Positions 51,501-60,500 of a stretch of 64,000 nt of DNA are shown one piece after another (the first letter of the stretch is position 1; each line of letters opens with the position of its first letter). The stretch comes from Hofstenia miamia (taxonomy: Eukaryota > Xenacoelomorpha > Acoela). Below the pieces are notes generated by a model, which saw nothing but the letters and a program-made list of their open reading frames with translations, was not told where the DNA came from and ran no database searches. Made by a program: the position numbers and the translations under genes. The stretch is from the NCBI GenBank assembly GCA_004352715.1, contig SCFE01000110.1:1062914-1126913 (forward strand). The letters are read 5' to 3'.

Positions 51501-54500
51501 TTCCAAAAGTTGATTAGTAAATGGCTATACAGTTCTAAAGTAGATTTTAGTAGATGCAGAATCATAATAAAGCATACTTGTATTATTTAATTTGCAAAAT
51601 ATGAGCTATGCATGCCTTCACATGTTGTAGACTATGCTACTGAGTCCGACCAATGTTCCTAGAGTTATATGTCTCCAAATTATTTCATCTTTGTAAAAGA
51701 AGTCTGTAGATGCAAATAGTACAAAAACCTTTATTTTCTATGTTTTGTAAAATTGTCATGTTTGAAGCCGTAAACATTAGTGGCGCTAGAGTGGTCACGG
51801 ACTATGTCATACATACAATTTGCGATATTACAAGCAGAAAAGCGCTGAGTAATTGAAACAAAGAATAACTATTCTGTATTTTAAATTAAGGCTGAATTTG
51901 ACACTTCAAATATCATATAGTTGTTTGGCCTTTTCAATCAACAGGCTTCTTATGAGAAAATGACAATTCGTATCCCAGAAATTCATGAAAGGAATTGGGT
52001 GTGTAGTGGGAGATGATAATCTCGTTTGAAAAAATAGGCAAAGCATATTTCTGTCCTCTACTAATATAAAATCATTATTTATTCATAAAAAACTCTAAAA
52101 AAATGTTACTTAATGATGTCCTACATGATTGCAAAGAGATTATTCAAAGATTTTCAAAGCAATTTTTTGTTATACTGATTTTTTTAAATATAGATGTAAA
52201 AATTCTTGGGGATGGACATTTTAATATCTACATTGACATGCAATTGTTTTATATGCTAAATTTTCATAGTAAGTATTCAAATTGTACAATATTTACCAAT
52301 GAGCTTACAATTTATATTAAAAACTGTGGAGGTTATGAATATTCAAACTCTTTCTATCCAAGATAGTACAAATTTATAAATAAAATTATGTATCCAAGCA
52401 ATCAAATTATAGCTTGCCGTATATTAGAAAATATTTCTATCTGTTTTAGAAAGAGACAAAGGTAAGAATATGTGATTGTACATTATAAAAGTACATAAAA
52501 TGATAAAACATGTGGCATAAGGTTGCGTTGAGAAACATAAACTATGAGTGATTTGCACTACAAAAATATGAATTTTTCCAGAAAATTTATTTGAATTTAA
52601 ACACGATTTGATCTAAAATAATTATAATCACTTTCAAGAATAAATGCATGAGAGTGGTGAGATTTTCATTAAAATATTGTGGTAATGCGTTTTTTTAATG
52701 ATTTCATGACTTTTTCTCTATTGTCACCGTCATGATTGATAAAATCCTGAGATAGATGTAGTAAATACCAAAAACAGGTTAAGGTAAAATATATTTGGGC
52801 AGTTTTTCAAACGTCATTTTTGAATTTTTAATTAAAATGAGAAAAAATATTCAAGTGGAAGGAGTTACTGTAGCCATTTCAAATTATACTGATGTTTTAA
52901 CAGAGCTTATCCCGTTTGCGGACCGAAATTATTGGTCTGGATGGATTCTTTCGCGAGACCTAAAATTTCCACAAGAAAAAAAATTCTGCACATTTTGCAT
53001 TCACTTGCCAATTCAACCGTACAATTTAGCTAAACAAAAAAAATTGATGGACTCAAAGATTTTTGAAACTTGTTTACTCTACAGGCAAAATTGTCTAATG
53101 TCTTTTACATAAACTTAGATAAAATTTAGCTTGCCTTCGATTGATAAATTTTTTTTACTTTGCGTGTTTTTGTTGCTAAGAGATTGAAAAAATTCCGTTT
53201 CTCATTTTTTACTGGAACTATATATTAACATCATCTCAATAACTCTTAAAATTCAAGAACATATTAAAAATTCTAAAAATATTATAAAAATATACCTGTA
53301 GCATTGATGCAAGCTTGCATGCTGTAGGTAAAAGCTTCTATTGCCTCCCACATATATTTTCCATCAAAGTTCTTTTCACAATCTAGATATATCAGAATAT
53401 GTTTCAATTTTTTTGTAGAAGAGCTATTTTTTATGCATAGCACCATTGTGAGAGGTACGTTTCATTATAAAGCAAACCTTCAAACAAACACACTAGAATT
53501 ACTTTAAAATTTGATTTTTGTAGTTTGCTTTAGCAAAATATGCCGAAGAAAATCTAACAAAGATAACTATAAATTTTTAAAATTGATAACAGTTAGAGAT
53601 AAACAACGACTGGAAATTAATCATGTGTAAATTAAGAAGTAATTTACAAACGTATGTGAAAAAACTCCGAAATGAAGAAAAACTCAAAAACATTTTTGCA
53701 AATAGAATGTAAAGTACATGGTAGGCATATAAATGATTTTACATGAAGTTAAATATGCAGAATAATATTTATGTTCCTGGAAGCTGGATAAAAACGTAAG
53801 TTAAAAATTTGACTATACAGGTATAAATATTTCTATTCCAAATATGTATTGCTTAAGCATAACAGGTGTTAACATTACGTGTTTATTTTGTTCAAAATAA
53901 TAAGTAAACATGGGTTTGAATACTTGATCTTTTTTGCGAAATTTATTGCAATTAATGTCACAATCACCAATTCACTTTATTAGGCAATAATTGACTACTT
54001 AGTAAAAAATGTAGATTAAAATTAAGCTAACTGATTTCTGTTTGTGGAGGTTAAGAAACTATATAAAATTAGGAAAAGTGTAATTACTAAAAAGAATGCT
54101 TTAATAATCAAATTTCTCAATGTATTAATAATTGAAATTTAAATGATTTAATCAAAGATATTGTTTTAAATTTAACTGTTAGAAACTTATTGATTAGTAC
54201 TGTTCCCACTACAAATTTAAGAGTCAAAAGTGAAAAAAATATTTTGAAACTATACCTATTTCATATAATGGTTTGAACAGTTAGTTTGTAAAATTAAACT
54301 TGAAAGTTTAAATATCTTCAAAAAATGGCATATTCCGCTACGGAATATGGTTGATAATTTTTTTGAAAAAATATTAATTTAATCAAAAAAATGATGACAA
54401 TATTATCTAAATAACCAAATAAAGTAAATTTCCGATTAAAAATATTTTGGCAAATGCAAGAGCATTTCCTGTTGGATAACCTAATACAATACAAATACCA

Positions 54501-57500
54501 CATGAAGGCATAGTTACCAGGCAACGAAGTAATATGCATTGGTGTCTTCATACTGCGAGTTGTGGTGGCATTGTCTTTGGCATGACAATAAAAATATGGC
54601 TGAGAGTTTTTTTCTGTTGCAGTAAACTTTATGCATTTTCTTTTTTCAGATAGCTGACTATCAATGGTTGAAAATTTCTAAAATAAAATGCATTTTCTTA
54701 TGACTCTCCAAAAGAATAGTCTGTAGTTTAAAGATCCTTCCACTTGCAATTCAAATTATCAACTTATGAAAATAATTGGGGTAATTTTAGGCAAAATTTA
54801 AAAAAATCTAAGCAGCTAACTACTCTTGCTTACAAAATGAGGTGGATGTCTAGTGAAGATATTTGAATTGCGAATTATAGCAAATATCATTCGGAATGTC
54901 TTTAGATGGATTGGCTCTATTTATAAATATACTTCAAATTGAGTTCTTCGCAAGGGAGTAAGCAAGATTTTTTCACAACAAGGGGGCATCGTTGTGACGG
55001 GTCGAAGCAGAGCTTTTAGAAATATCTGAAATTATAAGCAAAACAAACAATAAAATTGCATTCCACTCTCTAGTTTTTAAAATTTTTCAGAAATATTGTT
55101 ATTAGGCAATGAAAATAAGTTATTAAAAGGTAGAGGGGCTGCAATTCCAACCATTATGTCATTCTTTGCGTACGCCATGTTTCCATGCATATTACAAAAA
55201 TAACAAACATAATTTGCAGCTCAAGTTTCCGTTAGTCTTAAATACATATTTGAATAATTAGTGAGATTATTAATTAAATAATATACACAAATTTCGAAAA
55301 AACAAATTATAAAAGAACGAAAAACCAGCCAATATTCATTATTATTAAATTATTAATCTAATATATTTGGAATTTAAAATGTTTACTTGTTGTTCTTCTT
55401 TAATTTCAAGTGTAAATTCCACAATTGCAATTTCCGATTTTACAGTACAGCAAATCTCAACAGTTGTGGAGAACTTAATGTATATCCGAGCTCCTGTAAT
55501 GTTTAATTCCTTTTCGTAGTTCCAGGAAACATACATTTTAATTGATGATTCTTTTCTAACAAGGATTAGAACTTTGAGATCATCAAGGGTTTTACCTCCC
55601 TTATCCTTCAATTTTATTAATTCCGTTCCTAAAAAATGGTTTTTAGTTGATAATTCAAAAAAAACTAAAAATGAACTGCATCAAATGTCATTTTTTAAAT
55701 CATAGCTGAAATGGTTAAATTATGAATAGCAAAATAAACTAATTCCAAACCTAAAGCCAGCTTTAAACTAATTTCCACAGAAATTCTATAAATTACCGGT
55801 ACTGTACTAAAAAAAAGATTTTGTAATGAATTCGCTAAAGGTCTCTGTTGATGACAACAAAATCGTGAATATTTCCACTTAAAAAAGAATCTGCACGGGT
55901 AAATTCAATTCAAAGGTGAAAAAGTTTCTGTTTCGTATTGAACTCAAACGGAGGGTGCTCAAAAGTTGTCAAAACAGATCACATCTTCTTCGAAAGGACA
56001 AATTCTTGGACTGTAAATTGTAATAAAAGTCCTCAAATATATACTCTTAATTTTTGATATGATAAAATTGAGTGTTCATTGTACTATATACGAAACTATG
56101 CAAAAAACGATAACTCTGCATATGCATGCGCTAATTGTGAAACATAAAGTTGTTCGCATTTAGAATTTTTTTTACAAAAAACATATGTATCAAATTATAT
56201 ATTTGTATTCTGCTATAGCGGAAAAATTCTTAACATTTCACCTTCAAAGTCTTAAAGTACATAAAAAATTTTTTCAGAGCAAAAAATCAAAAAACAACAA
56301 CAGTTCTATGATTTCTAATAATAATTTAACCAGGGCCTACTTAAGAGTAGGCTCTGTTAAAACATAACTTGATTATGTTTCCAGGAGTACGATATTCTTG
56401 CAAGGCACATATCACTCAAATTATTATAATTTTCAAATAAAATCTTTTGCTAAGCTTTCGTTTAAATCTGTACCAACTAAGTAAATAATTCATCAAATTA
56501 TGATTCAATTTAATGTATAAATGGCAAGCAATTTTGCATGCATTTCAAATTTTTTTGATAGATATCAGATTTTTGCAAACAGTTTAATGCCAATTACCAA
56601 AGTTTGCAGCCTGCAAGAATAAATTTTTGAGGTACAATACATAGTTTTCAAATTGTTTATTCTTGCAATTACTGAAGATTGAATATACTGAATATATTTA
56701 CACTTTTTCTGAATACCCCATGAAAATCAATGGATCTTACTGTTGTCGTTGTAGGAAGCAGTGTATTCTAGCAATGAGAATGTGTACTCAAATATTGTTT
56801 CATAGCAACCAACGTTTACATTTCGTGATTGGTCAAATACATTCATATCCCACGATAGTTTGTCAAGCTGTAATATTGTAGCAATAAAAGTGAAATTTGT
56901 CATTTCAGGAGTGACAGTTATGACATTCTCAGAGGCAAAACCTAAATATATAAAATATGTTAGAAACTTGGAATCAAGGCTTGAAACAATATATAATTAA
57001 TTATATTAACCAGTGTTATAAAGAGCTCAATTTGGGTCACTGTTTTCAGCTAAATATAGTGGTTCAAGTCGGGTCACATATGTTAAAATTATGATTGGTT
57101 TAAGTACGGTAATGGTCGGGTCACATATTTAAGGCTATATTTGGTTGGGTCAGTTTAAGCAAATCTATTTTTAGCAAAAAACGTAAATAATAGTGATTTA
57201 AATAATATTAAATTAAATTAACATACAGCTGTGATCTGATCAAAAAAATGATGCCAATTTATATTGAAGTGGGGATGGGGCAATAGGCAAGGAATTGTAG
57301 TAAAGCATTGAAAATCCAAAGACTATATTTCATGTTAAGCTTGCTGCAATAACAAAGGTTTTTGTTATTAGGGCATCCATAGAATTTCATTAATTGAAAT
57401 ATTACATTCTAGAACGATACCATTCTGTGTGCAAAAGCCATTAAAGCAAGCGATGTTATCTCAGTTTGCTAGATTCGGAAACATTATAAATTGAAATATT

Positions 57501-60500
57501 TTCAATATATAAATTTGTTTTTTTTTCAAAAAATGTCTACGAAATTTCTCGCTTCTAACTGTTAATAGTACAAAATTACTTAAAATTTCGATATTTTATT
57601 ATATGAGGCTCACACGATATTTCCTCGTAGCCCGCAATATCTAAATAATTGACGTTTTTGAAGCCATCGGGAAAACAAATAAATCTTTCTTCTATGTTGA
57701 ACTGTATATCAATGTAAACAAATATTTCTGAGCTGTCGTCTGAACTAAATAAATGGATTTCAATTTTAGCAATACAACCAAATCTAATAAATTGAAACGT
57801 AAAATGTTATGAAATTGCTTACGTGAGGATGGATTTCGTTGCTCTATACAAAGTTTTCAAGTCGAGTTCAAATTAATTTATCTGACATCATGTATTTACA
57901 TTTAGATATCAATTACGCTTTAAAGAAAAAAGGTTTTTTCATTTTTCACTATTTAAAATATATAATATATAAATTAATACAGAATACCGCAACACAAGTA
58001 CAATAGATCTTCCATTTCCACAATAAAACTAAGATATTATCTTCATGATAACTGTTCTTTTAGAGATTATAAGATTCTCTAGCACATTCTAATTGTGCAT
58101 ACAATTATTGCAGATATTGCAGATATTTCGCAAACCTCAACACAGTTACATATTTTGCAAAATGTTTTGTTCTGCAAGCGGACTGTATATATACACATTA
58201 ATGAATCTCCTTATTGAATTTCACTGTTATATTTGTAAATCGACTTAAAATTAATATAAACTGATCATGCATTGAATTTGGATTAGACACTCAAAATACA
58301 TGTAGAATCTTTAATCAATAGAGCATTTAACATTTCTCATAAATCATTGCCAAAGATTCTTGAAGTCAGTGCCTAATCAAAGCCTTAATCTACGAATGAT
58401 GAAAGAACCGCGTAGTAATGCTTACAAAATTGCAAATTCCAAATATTTAAGCTAAATTATCTATACTATATAATTAGATATGAATCATATGGTATAACTA
58501 ATCGCTGCAAATTTATTTCAGTTATGTGTGTGTAGAATACTCTTAACAATGCTACTAAACTTCTAACATTGTTGCTATTTAGAAATCTACATGTATGCAT
58601 TGCACGACCTGTTTAGCTGCATTATATTAATTAAATAGCTACATTATTGTTAACTGCATGATAATGCAATGTAACTAACACTAAATGTGCCTAGAATAAC
58701 AAAACGGCACAGAGAATCTACACGTTTTCATAATTTGAACAAATTATATAAATGATTAAGAAAATGATAAAATTGACTAATTTTCCATTTCGCATTAACT
58801 GTAATACTACTATTTTGGCTCAATATTGGAACAATGTTTCACTTTGGTAAAAAAATCTGTTCGATGAAGATTGATATCATTGCTTCGTCTGGAGGATATT
58901 TTTTATAAAATCTAAGGTTAAATAATTTCATTGATTGAGTAGATTCATTTATTCTTAATGGGGTTATCCGAAAAGCACTTGCTAAATTAGTATTTCAATA
59001 GTTTGAAGTAGTATTAAGGTAATATTGCTATGTATTAAATAGGAAATATGTCAAAACATATTTTGGGTTAGAAATTCCATTTGTTTGCAACAACTAGAAA
59101 ATAATAGTTTCCGTTTTTCGACCATGAAAGGAAGAATATTTCTTATATCTATAAAACCATATCTAAATGTGATTTAATAATGTTCTTTTTGAAAACACAA
59201 ATATTTACATATTGTGTATTCGACTTTCAAAAATGACTTCATTTTCAGATGGCTTAACGTCAAAAAATTCTAGTAGATATTCAGTTGGAAGTAGGTTTCT
59301 TTGGTCGGGAACAATTTTGAGGAGATAGGAGTATGTTTTTTTAACTAAAATATAGTGATGTAATTTTGAAAATAAAATCATTAAGAGAAAATAATATTTA
59401 TACGCTTCAAATATTTTAAATAATTTCATGGTGGTATAAGTCTGTGTTACATTTTGAAAAATTTACTAAAAAATTTTTAATACCTGTGCAAACATTTTCA
59501 GGTTGCTGATAAGTGCAGTTGCCCACACTCTTACCTAAATATATATTTATATAAATAATATAATAACTTAATAGAATTTATGTGAAATTACGATTGCGTG
59601 TTTACTAGATATTTAAATATTCAATAAGCAAAACTAATTGATACTACATTAAATCAAATGCTAAATTTGAAAATAAAAATGTCTTAAATTATACCAGATT
59701 GGTTAATCAAAATTAATTGAAAGCAATGAATTAAAGGACCACTAGTTATAGGACATCAAAATTTCATTGAGTCGGTAGTACTTTTCTATTATATCAAAAT
59801 ATATAAAATAGTAATTATTTAATTAACGTTTAGCCCTATATATCTTATCAATTATATAGTTATAAATAAAAATTTTTTATACCATCACAAAAGTCTTTTA
59901 CTGAATATCCAGTGCAATAACTATCACGAAAATGCATGCAGTTGTAATAATATGGATCTAAATTGAAAAAATTACTGACTTTAGTAAAACTTTGGTTAAG
60001 ATTCTTCTGTAATAAACATTGTAAGATCTTATTTTTAAGCATGAAATAATTCACTTTAGATACCGTTTCCAAAAAGTATTTTTCGACAGTGTCATTGCCT
60101 ATAAATTCATAAGGGGCTTCCAGTTGAAAAACCTATTGCCGCCTCAGTTTCAAAGCGAACTGACATTAAATTTAAAAATATTTCTATCGCTTAAATTTAA
60201 ATAATTGTTTGCTTTGTTATATATATTTTCATTTGCCCCATGTTTATTATGGCTAATGTTACCATAATAGGTTGATAATATACATTCAACTTCAATCAAC
60301 AATTTTCAACTGAATTTCGAACAGACTATTTTCATATCCCAAAAATTATAAAATTATTTCTCGAAAAACACATAAATCGTTCTTAGGCAGGGGGATTGAT
60401 GTTTCGATGCACGATATACATGTATTATCTAGTTGAAAAATCATTGATGAAGCTGCTGCCTGAAACACCCCTTGAGTAATTAGCATCTACATGTAGATCA

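Noticed and set aside
54506-54570. Possible 35-base exon on minus strand reading YEDTNAYYFVA
   Set aside because: It has a poor acceptor, and its length does not repair the phase conflict between 55387 and 53382.
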